Positions 54,713 through 64,000 of a stretch of 64,000 nucleotides of DNA are shown here, in pieces. The first letter of the stretch is position 1. Each line of letters opens with the position of its first letter. The stretch comes from Aricia agestis. Taxonomy: Eukaryota > Arthropoda > Insecta > Lepidoptera > Lycaenidae. Below the pieces are notes generated by a model. The model did not search any database and had not been told where the DNA came from. It saw only the letters and a list, made by a program, of their open reading frames with translations. Made by a program: the position numbers and the translations under genes. Location: positions 3,358,001 through 3,422,000 of the forward strand of contig NC_056420.1 of assembly GCF_905147365.1 (NCBI RefSeq), read 5' to 3'.

Positions 54713-55249
54713 AATTCTATATAACTAATATTATAATTTATAAATGCGAATAATTTATAAATGTGACTGACTGACTGTTACCTCTTCACACCCAAACTGC
54801 TGAACCTGAAATTTGGTATAGTATATCTATCAGAAAAATCGGTTTAGAGTCCCGGGAAAGGACAAAGGATAGATTTTATCTTAAAAAAAATTGTACTTTT
54901 ACCTCGTCATAAACGTTAAGGGCGTCATCTAATCACTATACATAGTATAAAACAAAGTCGCTTTTTCTGTCCTCATTTGTTTTTGTTCCCTTTAATCTTT
55001 AAAACTACGCAACGGATTTTGAAGCGGTTTCCTTTAGTAGATAAAGTAATTAAAGAGGAAGGTTCATAAGCATAATAATATTCATGAAATAGTGGGGAAA
55101 TACTGTTATTTTTGAGGTTTCTAATGTGACGTCGTAAATAATAGGTCGTGCAAACGCAGGCTGAACCCTACGAGATTTATCAAAATAATGTACTAAGTAT
55201 TGTACACAATGAAAAGGTCTATAGAAAACTCCGCGATGGTATATATATA
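54713..55249. other. Intergenic repeat scraps
   Basis: 54755-54930 carries part of the dispersed repeat with ctcttcacacccaaactgct and ggtttagagtcccgggaaag. No gene; the open frame at 55050-55367 overlaps the next SINE. Confidence 0.45.
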
Positions 55250-55586
55250 TTTTTTTTTTTATGAAATAAGGGGGCAAACGAGCAAACGGGTCACCTGATG
55301 GAAAGCAACTTCCGTCGCCCATGGACACTCGCAGCATCAGAAGAGCTGCAAGTGCGTTGCCGGCCATTTAAGAGGGAATAGGGTAATAGGGGAGGGTAGG
55401 GAAGGGAAGGGAATAGTTGAGGGTAGGGAAGGGAATAGGGTAGGGGTTAGGGGAGTGGGCCTCCGGTAAACTCACTCACTCGGCGAAACACAGCGCAAGC
55501 GCTGTTTCACGCCGGTTTTCTGTGAGAACGTGGTATTTATCCGGTCGAGCCGGCCCATTCGTGCCGAAGCATGGCTCTCCCACGTA

Positions 55587-55590
<4 letters not shown>
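55250..55590 (-). mobile_element. SINE-like element S1, copy 5
   Basis: Poly-T at 55251-55260, S1 body in reverse, ending atggctctcccacgta (55570-55585), directly followed by a (TA)n run (55590-55624). G-rich block at 55378-55460. Confidence 0.8.
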
Positions 55591-55627
<37 letters not shown>

Positions 55628-55914
55628 TATCTCTTATGGATATCCCACAATAACAGTTCTTTGTCATTTACTTTTTACCACAAATAATGGCTAATTTTGG
55701 AAGCGATTTTAACCAATACGGCATTAATCCTTATTTAATTAAATACTTAAAATACATTGTTGGTTTAATAACGATCTATACGGGCCTTTACAGCATAATT
55801 TTATTTACATTAATATTTTCGAAGATATTATAGATTTTAAAATTGCGGGACGTAGCTTTTGCGGCGGTACCGGCCACTGCGGGCCGGCGGGTAGTAAATA
55901 GTAATAATTAATGT

Positions 55915-56020
55915 AAATATAAAATCAAAACTACTGAATCGATTTTAATCATTTTTTCAGTTAGTGGTATAGGCTATATTATAAATATTTTTTACCCGTG
56001 CGAAGCCGGGGCGGGTCGCT
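55915..56020 (+). mobile_element. Helitron 3' end remnant
   Basis: aaaatcaaaactactgaatc ... tttacccgtgcgaagccggg-gcgggtcgCTAG before a T. The 5' end is not identified. Confidence 0.45.
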
Positions 56021-56264
56021 AGTATATCACAGTTATGATGAAAATATATTATAATACTAATATTTTCATCATGACTGCACATTTTAAACTGTACTTGGCA
56101 CTTGCGGTCAGTAGTCCATTCAAATTATTAGTGAATCATCAGGGTAAACCTACGAAATGTACCGTCTCATGACACATCTCACATACTACAATATTATACT
56201 TGTTTAGGTGATTTTTATGTCGGCAAGTGTACAGATCAAATTAACGTCATAATATGCACTCTAA

Positions 56265-56412
56265 CCCCCTTACTAATAAACGCTGTATAAGCTTTGAATA
56301 GTTATACAGTGTTTTGTCTTCTTTAAACCAATTAAAAATGTCACTTGTGTGACAGGAACAAAACACTGTATAACTATTCAAAGCTTATACAACGTTTATT
56401 AGTAAGGGGGAT
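56265..56412. mobile_element. Foldback MITE, about 148 bp
   Basis: cccccttactaataaacg and tgtataagctttgaatagtt at the left are inverted at the right (aactattcaaagcttataca, cgtttattagtaaggggg). Arms about 55 bp. Confidence 0.82.
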
Positions 56413-56416
56413 ATGT

Positions 56417-56655
56417 TTATAAAAGGTGTGACAAAAATAGGGGTGCGCATGAGTCCCCTCTATTGAGTTCAAACTGAAAGTAGGTAACAGTGTCGAAAGA
56501 GAACTTTTTTTTTAACTTGGTATTGGGAAATTCCTGACAAAGCTTGCCCATACAAATCACAAAAAATGTTGCTCTTTCGGCGCTACTACTTTCACAGTGA
56601 ACTATATTTAAGGGCACATACCTACTGTAATTATCACTTTGTTTTGTTAACCCTT
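56417..56655. mobile_element. Diverged relative of MITE M1
   Basis: aaggtgtgacaaaaatagg at the left, ttatcactttgttttgttaa at the right, with gttcaaactgaaagtaggta versus tactactttcacagtgaact inside. Older than the other M1 copies. Confidence 0.6.
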
Positions 56656-56824
56656 AATTAGGCGCATCAAGAAAGTCACACAAGTAGTCGCATGGGGTTT
56701 TTACTGACCCCAAATAAAATAGTGAAAATTAAGGTGAAGAAATGAATAAAACGAAGTACCAATTGTGCTAATTTTATTGTTAGAGGGCTTTACTGTTATC
56801 TTATATCTTTAAACGAGCAATTCT

Positions 56825-57117
<293 letters not shown>

Positions 57118-57974
57118 AGAATTTGAATCCCGGAATCGGCTCCAACGATTTTCATGAAATTTAGTATATAGGGGGTTTCGGGGGCGATAAATCGATCTAG
57201 CTGGGAATCATTTTCAGATAATGTCTTTTTATTCGTGTTTTATCGATAATCTATAAACTGAAAAATATGACTCTTCCTGACATCTATTGGCGAATAATAA
57301 TACTATTTTGTTAGCAACTAATTGTTTTAACGACCAGCAGATGGCGTTATTAAGTAACACGAAGTCAATGAGTTTTGCTATACCGAGCAAAGCTCGGTCA
57401 TCCAGGTACTTAATATTAATAAACAAAAACATTGGTATGCCCCTTTACAGCAAAAAAATCACTCTACTTCTTTTCTGTCTCGAAATCTCCAAAATATCAC
57501 TATAGCTGAGATCGAGATGAAAAAAAAAAACTTACTTTTCACTCTGATAACCAGATTTTTTTTGCAGCAACGAAGGAATTAGATATAAAGATAATATTGG
57601 CAAAAATATTTTCCTCGCTTACTATGATTTTTCACGCATTTTTGGTCATCACCCTCTGATCATCATCATCATCACCATCCGGTGGTCAGAGATAATTTTA
57701 ATCATTACTAGACTCTTTAATCTTGCTTGCCGATTCACGGCCATCACAAATTGGTGTGAAGTTCGGAGACTAGCCTCACAGAATATCTTTGATCTTCAGA
57801 AACCTTCCAGCCGCTACCGTACTTCACTGTCTTGACTCATATTGACATTTTTATAAAGAAATTATGTGAAAAAAATCTGTTACTAGAATGATATACACGT
57901 ATATTTATGAAACATCCTTAATTATAACAAAAATAGTAAGAAAAATAAACATAATATTACAATAATAGAAACTT

Positions 57975-58190
57975 ATGTTGTGACAAAAAAAGTTACGTAA
58001 GTGGTCGCATGGGGTCAGCGCTCAAGAGAGTACCGACGCATGCACCAGCGCTAGCTGACCGGCTACCACTTATTAGTATACCTCGATAGGAGTTAGGAGA
58101 CTACCAAGCGTCGTTGTATTCCTAGAACTTTAGCACATATTTTTTTCGATTTGAAAGTGATTTGACCCCATGCGACTAATTAAACGTCTT
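57975..58190. mobile_element. TIR element with gtcgcatggggtca ends
   Basis: agtggtcgcatggggtca at the left and tgaccccatgcgactaatta at the right are inverted. A half-related piece occurs at 56688-56715 (gtcgcatggggttt). No gene. Confidence 0.6.
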
Positions 58191-58912
58191 CGTAGACAAC
58201 TAAACTAGAACCAACAATAATATTTTTGTTGGTTAGTAAATTAACTTATTAAAATATTCAAAACTTCGAATGATACATATAAAATATTTTTAAGACAATT
58301 TAAAGACTTAAAAAAAGAAGGGTTCGACCCCTATGTATGTCATATAATATTTTCCAGAACGCGAAAGGCCCAGTTTTTTTTACATTATGTTAGTCTATGT
58401 CAGGAACAAAATATTATGTGACAAATTTCAAGTGTATACAGTATATGTTCCGAATTGAGTAATTCTTTTTTGTTGTACTAGATATTGTTCAAATTAGGGG
58501 GAAAACGGTCAGTAGTTTTTAGAATAGGGAATTTTAAGAAACATTTTGAAGTCGGTTAAAATGTTTTAATATAATATTTTGTATGTACTTATCACATGTT
58601 TATTTAGTTTCCTTTATTGAATATATCAATAGCGTATTACAACTTTAAAGGCTATCATCGTGTATTACACGAATGATTTATTTGTGTGCTATTCTATATT
58701 AAATACATAACATGAACAGTAAACCAATTTGTAAAAGGATTAGGTGATAAAACATAACCCTGGCGCACCCTTGTTAGTGTTGCGTTTTAAGTTTTATGGG
58801 TAGAGAATAGAGATGTGTTAAGTTCAACAAGAATTGTGTGTTGTATTCGAGTTGTCTATTACTCGAGTTGTAGTGTTATTAACTCGAGGGCTGTCAAATG
58901 AAAGAGCGAAAT
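58191..58912. other. Intergenic, no supported gene
   Basis: AT-rich; a ctcgagttg motif repeats near 58847-58887. A scrap of the gaagtcggtt repeat lies at 58549. Confidence 0.4.
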
Positions 58913-59131
58913 AGCAGTGACGGATTAAGACTACTTGATGCCCTAAGCAATCCATGCCTGTGGGCCCCAACATCAGTTTTTTCCTAGAAACTTTTTTGGT
59001 GTGGTTTTTGGTGACGTGAGGTTGAGACGTGATGCCCTAAGGGCCAATTTTTTTGTGCTTCATCTGGTGCCCCCTCAGACGTGATGCCCTAGGCTATTGC
59101 TTAATTTGATTAAGGGTTAATCCGTCACTGC
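58913..59131. mobile_element. Short TIR element
   Basis: gcagtgacggattaag at the left and ttaatccgtcactgc at the right are inverted. The interior repeats gatgccctaag two to three times. Confidence 0.65.
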
Positions 59132-59143
59132 GAAAAAGCGATT

Positions 59144-59850
59144 AGTTATGTCCACACTGTGCACTTTCATCTTCAATTTTCGTCATCAACTTTCATATAG
59201 GCGCATTCAATAATTGAATGCGTCAAGGAACGCAACGACAATATTGTCATTTTTGAAGTTTTGGATACGGTCAGAGGGCATGCGTCGCGGGCATGCCTCA
59301 CGTTCGCTCTGTTGACTACGATATAACGCATGCCCTTGACGAACAGAAAAAGGCACAGCGTGGACAAAGATATTAGCTATGTCCACACTATGAGCTTTCG
59401 TCTTCAATTTTCGTCATCCTATTTCATTCAACTTTCGTTTTGGCGCATTCAATAATTGAATGCGTCAAGGAACGCAACGCCAATATTGTCATTTTTTGAA
59501 GTTTTGGATACGGTCATAGGGCATGCGTCGCGGGCATGCCTCACGTTCACTGTTGACTACGCTATAGCGCATGCCCTTGACGAACAGAAAAAGGCACAGC
59601 GTGGACAAAGATATTAGCTATGTCCACACTATGCGCTTTCGTCTTCAATTTTCGTCATCCTATTTCATTCAACTTTCGTTTTGGCGCATTCAATAATTGA
59701 ATACGTCAACGAACGCAACGCCAACATTGTCATTTTTGTTTTTTGGATACGGTCAGAGCGCATGTGTGGCGGGCATGCCTCACGTTCGCTGTTGACTGCG
59801 CTATAACGCATGCCCTTGACGAAAAAACACACACAGTGTGGACAAAGCTA
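59144..59850. repeat. Three tandem TIR-bounded units of about 230-241 bp
   Basis: Units start at 59144, 59375 and 59616 with ag(t/c)tatgtccacact(g/a)tg. Each ends ggcacagcgtggacaaag or a variant, the approximate inverse of its start. Each also holds the palindrome cgcattcaataattgaatgcg (a variant in unit 3) and a gcatgcgtcgcgggcatgcc core. They look like one MITE repeated head to tail. Confidence 0.85.
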
Positions 59851-59883
59851 TTCGTTTGTATGGTAGCGTACCCTATTAACTTA

Positions 59884-60084
59884 TCTTATATCTCTAAACG
59901 AGCAATTCTTGTATATAGGTATATAATAATTGGAATCTCGGAATCGGCTCCAACGATTTTCATGAAATTTAGTATATAGGGGGTTTCGAGGGCGATAAAT
60001 CAATCTAGCTAGGAATCATTTTTAGATAATGTCATTTTATTCGTGTTTTATCGAATACCGAGCAAAGCTCGGTCAAATAGCTAG
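59884..60084 (+). mobile_element. Intact short Helitron H2, 201 bp
   Basis: TCTTATATCTCTAAACGAGC after A (59883), end hairpin accgagc-aaa-gctcggt 10 bp before CTAG, T at 60085. Serves as the reference for the other H2 copies (15535, 52881, 56799). Non-coding. Confidence 0.85.
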
Positions 60085-61190
60085 TTGACCATAATATTAT
60101 GATGCCGACGACGTATGAAAAATTATACTATCAGAGAACTTGGATGCAGACTAAAATATCATACAGTATATTATGAAAATAAAATTTATTTCATGGAAAA
60201 TGAACAACCTGCATTGCTGCTTAAAAGAAAAAAGAAACTTATTTTTAAACGGATTTTTGGAAACGGAACGCGGATCCAACCTACATACGTAGCCTAACAA
60301 ATTAACCGCCGCAGTCGGTAAAAATATGATAATTTGTAAGTATTACATTTTATTCGTTACTGCCAACTCGAATTGTATAATCCGAATTCAATCCGAGTTT
60401 GTTCATTGCCTGTACCTGATTTCCTTTCTATATTGGCGCATCACTATTTGGGAGACATAGGTGTGCCTTGGGATTGAGTAAGCCTTAAATCACAAGTTAC
60501 GAAAGGGCTGAGATTGTAATTAATTTTCACCACACCCAAGATTTATTTTGGGCCCTTGGAAGGACAAAGTCACCCTGGAGAGTAGTCACGATATAGGAGA
60601 AAGGTAATGAAACGTAGAAAATGGTGAGGGTAAAGGAAAAACCCCATAGACTCGATTTATTTTTATTTAACTCTTTATTGTACACAAGAAAAATACATAA
60701 AAGACGACACAAAGGTACTGCTTATTTATATGCGTTTGCGCTAACGAGCGGTTTTGCTACTACAAAATAAGATAAAGCAAAATAGTCATTTTTTTTCTTG
60801 GTGGTAATTAAAGGATCTGTCCCAAATAGAAACATCGGTGGAAGAATTATTTCTGTGTTAGCTAAAAAACTTTCCAACTTTTTCATAAAATAGCCTGCCT
60901 GCCTGCCTGAAATGATCCATACAAACTGCTACTCGATTATGTTATGATGACGTCACCGTAGAGTAGCTTGTAGGCATCGCGGGAGAACTTTGATCGATAG
61001 CTATATTAATTATTGCGTTTATCAAAGGTGGTTTTATAAAAAAAAGTTGCTTAAAATTGTCAAAGTTAATGGAATACATATATTAAAAAATTCATAAAAA
61101 AAAATTTACTCTACTATCCAACTTTGAAGTTGCATAGCAAAAAAAGTTATAAAGTTGAAATTTTACAAGTGCTTATTTTTTATAAATGTA
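60085..61190. other. Intergenic, no recognisable gene
   Basis: The 60-codon frame at 60115-60297 (ending ...GTRIQPTYVA) is basic but matches nothing I know and lacks a promoter context. A cctgcctgcctgcctg run lies at 60896-60909. Confidence 0.4.
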
Positions 61191-61289
61191 ACAAAAATAA
61201 GCGCTGCTGCTTTCACAGTGAACTCTCTACAAGGAACACGTACACACCTTAAAGTATTATCACTTGTTTTTGTTACAACCTGTATATCT
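61191..61289. mobile_element. Half copy of MITE M1
   Basis: Begins aacaaaaataag and jumps directly to gcgctgctgctttcacagtg, continuing to cttgtttttgttacaacctg and ta. The left arm and core of the palindrome have been deleted. Confidence 0.75.
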
Positions 61290-61347
61290 TTATTTTATTA
61301 AAAAATCGGCTAATTTTTGTCCTTGTCAACATCCCTATTGTATGTAA

Positions 61348-61583
61348 AGCTAAGTACTCACTTACGGTTTTGCTCGATCGAGCCATGACGTCGAGCAAAA
61401 CCCGCGGGTCGGGCTTTCGTCCACACATTCAGCATTGCTCGATAGTTTTATTCTAAATCGATATATTCCATCAAACCGGCTCGATGCGAGCCTTCGAGCT
61501 GTCAGTTTTGCGGTCCACATAGTAATTTATATACTCGATTTGGAGTAAAACTATCGAGCAAAACCGCATGTCAGTACTTAGCA
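61348..61583. mobile_element. TIR element, about 236 bp
   Basis: agctaagtactcacttacgg and ttttgctcgat at the left are inverted at the right (atcgagcaaaaccgcatgtc, agtacttagcat). The ctcgat/atcgag motif recurs inside. No gene. Confidence 0.75.
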
Positions 61584-61726
61584 TAAGGCTGGATTTAATA
61601 TACTTAATATGCGTCCGCGCGATCGAGCGGTTTGGCCGTTATATCGCGATATCGATATCACAAGCAATACTATGTGACGATTCGTTTAAATAGCAGCGCG
61701 GCGCGCTATCGCCATCATTATTCTTT

Positions 61727-63070
61727 AGGCCCAATTCACACCGGATCGCGCCGCTGCGCGAAGAGCACTTTTAGTGTGAAATAATTTTAAACTTTATTTA
61801 CATACTTTTTTTTTTGACGACCTCTGTGGCTCAGTGGTGAGCGCGTTGGTAACTCAAGCCGGGGGTCGCGGGTTCGAATCCCGCCGACGGAACAAAAAGT
61901 TTTCAATGTTCCCGGGTCTGGATGTGTATTAAATATGTGTATGATATAATAAAAATCTCAAATATATGTATAGTATAAAAGTATTAAATATATTTCCGTT
62001 GTCTGGTACCTGTAACACAAGTCCTTTAGGTACTTAGCACGGGGCCAGACTGACGTGGTGTGAAGCGTCCATAGATATTATATTATATTACTTATAACTA
62101 CTAGTATCGCTTGAAAACTTCAGAAAGGGCTCGAGGCGCCGCGCGACCGTCGGCGGAAAGTGCTCGCGGCTTCCCGCGACCGCGCGCGTCCTCGCGAGGC
62201 GCCTCGAGGTGTCGCGAGGTGCCGCGAGCACTTTCCGCCGACGGACGCGCGGTGCACAGTGGATCGAAAATCGAGTATCATAGACATAAGAACTTGAATT
62301 TCCAGATGTCATTTTTTTGGGCTGAAATATGGTCTCCTAGTTGTTATTACATAATAAAATGTAAAAAGACGCAGCTACGTGTAATAATAAGGGAGTTACA
62401 TTTTTTTTATGAAAGTAAAGAACACGGATCACTTAACAAAAAAACAATAGAATATGTCAAGTAGTTCCAGACAATTTAATTTAATTCAGTTGGAAGTTTT
62501 AAATTGTTACTGGGGACTCTGGAAAAAGAGAGGGTTGATACATTATATCACCATAATTTCTTTCTTCTTTCTATTTGAATTAAGTTTTTAAATAACCAAA
62601 AAAAGTACCAATGGACACTCTTTCAATTACTTTATAAATAAATACATATATTACCAATAATGGTCAAAGTTTTTAATAAAATAATTATTAAAATCAAGGA
62701 CATGCCAAAATCGCTGTTGTATTATTTTTTTGAAACTCCCCAGATATCTATCTAAAAATTATTACTCCCTTATTATTACACGTAGATGAGTCTTTTTACA
62801 TTTTATTATGTAATTAACAACTAGGAGAACATATTTCAGCCCAAAAAATGACATCTGGAAATTCAAGTTTCTATGTCTATGAAACTCGATTTTCGATCCA
62901 CTGTGCGGCGCTCTGGAGGTAGCGCGCGGCCGGCCGCCAGCGGCTACGAGCGTCCACAAGCGGCCGCCCGCGGCGACGCGAGCCGCCTCTGCCGGCCTCG
63001 CCGCGCCTCGCCGCGCCTCTTCGCAGTTCGCGCCGCTGCCGGCCGCTGCCGATCCGGTGTGAACGGCCCT
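61727..63070. mobile_element. Composite TIR element of about 1.34 kb with GC-rich ends and a SINE inside
   Basis: The outer ends aggcccaattcacaccggat and atccggtgtgaacggccctt are inverted repeats. Inside, 62243-62397 is inverted at 62763-62915 (gtggatcgaaaatcgagt, ccagatgtcattttttgggc, ataataaaatgtaaaaagac). The GC-rich flanks (62130-62250, 62905-63050) give long but spurious open frames in several directions. A tRNA SINE is inserted at 61816-62090. Confidence 0.7.
61816..62090 (+). mobile_element. tRNA-derived SINE, copy 2
   Basis: Same A and B boxes and body as copy 1 at 49731, differing at only a handful of positions (tcggtagctc versus ttggtaactc). Ends in attatattatatta. Inserted in the left flank of the composite TIR element. 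Confidence 0.88.
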
Positions 63071-63515
63071 TAAGGCCATCCCCTGAGCAAACGACCTTGA
63101 CCATACATTTTCCGCGTTGCCGAGATCGCGCCGAAATCCTATTTTTTTTACTTATCATATTTCAAAATTGACCTAAAAAAATTCAAACGACCAGTATGTA
63201 GTTCATGGAATTGTCGATCTATTGGCGTGTGTTTCAAATAAACGTAATTTGTAAATACTAGGGAGATACTAAATGTATGCTTGAATTTAAATAAATTTGT
63301 ATTACTTTGGAAGCTGATCTTATGACCATACAAGCCAAAAATATAAAATTAATAACTATGAAAAAAACGTTCGTATACTGAAGATAATTGCTGTATTTTT
63401 ATTAAAATTTTGTAGCTTTCAAATTATGCGTTAATAAGGCTCTAAAAATGGTAAATTACGGCATCCGTACCGTACCGTACATTCCGTAGGGGGAGCGTCT
63501 CAAACTTTTCTTCAC
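63071..63515. other. Intergenic, no supported gene
   Basis: AT-rich, no element ends recognised; accgtaccgtac near 63467 is a short tandem motif. Confidence 0.4.
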
Positions 63516-63674
63516 TTACGCCTCTAGTCCACCGACGCTGCGAACTGCGAAACAGCGGCGAACCAATTTACTGTCTCATCCGTCACACGACAATGCGTTA
63601 TATTGCATCTCGCTCTATTACAGTTTCGCAGTTGTTTCGCAGATATTTCGCAGCGTGGGTGTACTAGAGGCGAA
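63516..63674. mobile_element. Foldback MITE, about 159 bp
   Basis: cgcctctagtccaccgacgc and tgcgaactgcgaaac at the left are inverted at the right (gtttcgcag, cgcagcgtgggtgtactaga, ggcg). Confidence 0.75.
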
Positions 63675-63677
63675 GGT

Positions 63678-63895
63678 GACGCCGCGTTAAAGTAAAAAAC
63701 CGTATTGGATATGTTTTACACTGCTTGTTTTCTATGAGAGGCCGGCCCGACCTCTCACAGAAAACAAGAAATGGAACAGCAAGAAATGGAAAGGGCGTAA
63801 GCGACAAAATGGTTTTTGTCGCGTAATTTAAAAACCATAATTAATATATTTCATATAAGTTATGGGCAGAGTAGAGTGTATGCTTGAACCAATCT
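63678..63895. mobile_element. Inverted copy of the 10395-10612 element segment
   Basis: gttaaagtaaaaaaccg, cttgttttctatgagaggcc, gaaatggaacagcaagaaat and gcttgaaccaatct follow, in reverse, the order of the segment at 10395-10612. Cut at its right end by an M1 copy. Confidence 0.75.
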
Positions 63896-63897
63896 AT

Positions 63898-64000
63898 ACA
63901 GGGTGTAACAAAAACAAGTGATAATACTTTAGGGTGTGTACGTGTTCCTTGTAGAGAGTTCACTGTGAAAGTAGCAGCGCTGAAAGACCAAATTTTTTTT
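63898..64000. mobile_element. Palindromic MITE M1, copy 6, running off the window
   Basis: tacagggtgtaacaaaaaca ... gtagcagcgctgaaagacca. The second arm lies beyond the window. Confidence 0.85.

Noticed and set aside
60115..60297. 60-codon basic open frame
   Set aside because: No similarity recognised, no promoter or splice context; length is within chance expectation.
62088..63158. Several overlapping open frames of 60-117 codons rich in Arg/Ala/Gly
   Set aside because: They run through GC-rich arms of an inverted element in many frames at once and show no domain.

Overview
The window looks like nuclear DNA of a moth or butterfly (Lepidoptera). It is AT-rich and gene-poor. The two host genes are cytochrome P450s of the CYP6 family, most like the lepidopteran CYP6AE subfamily, each with one phase-1 intron just after the haem Cys-Ile-Gly. 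Almost all the rest is transposable elements: Helitrons ending in CTAG next to a GC hairpin, CR1-group LINEs with an esterase-type ORF1, a Ty3/Gypsy element, tRNA-derived and other SINEs, and many foldback MITEs.

Layout. 1-5574 (minus): a CR1-group LINE whose ORF2 stays open to the window edge; its ORF1 is cut by a 2,059-bp Helitron (2291-4349). 5575-13427: intergenic, with several inverted-repeat elements. 13428-15429 (minus): P450 gene A, two exons, complete. 15535-17994: a nested Helitron block about 105 bp upstream of gene A's start codon. 18080-28126 (plus): a second, decayed copy of the same LINE, with a full-length Gypsy retrotransposon (18213-24705, LTRs identical by eye, one intact gag-pol frame) inserted in its ORF1, only 26 nt from the homologous position of the Helitron insertion in the first copy. 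28127-40678: SINEs, foldback MITEs, an orphan THAP-like exon, nested LINE fragments and an inverted repeat with arms of about 830 bp. 40679-51788 (minus): P450 gene B, whose two exons are separated by a 9.6-kb intron holding a 2.5-kb DNA transposon, an FP-type LINE ORF1 relic, another LINE fragment inside a Helitron, and a tRNA SINE. 51900-64000: intergenic repeats, including an intact 201-bp Helitron, a three-unit tandem array of TIR elements, a 1.3-kb composite TIR element carrying a SINE, and palindromic MITEs.

Genes A and B are tandem paralogues on one strand, as expected of a CYP6 detoxification cluster. About 25 kb of repeats separates them. I found no prokaryotic system, CRISPR array, rRNA, functional tRNA or new multigene system. 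The notable content is the transposon architecture and the P450 pair.
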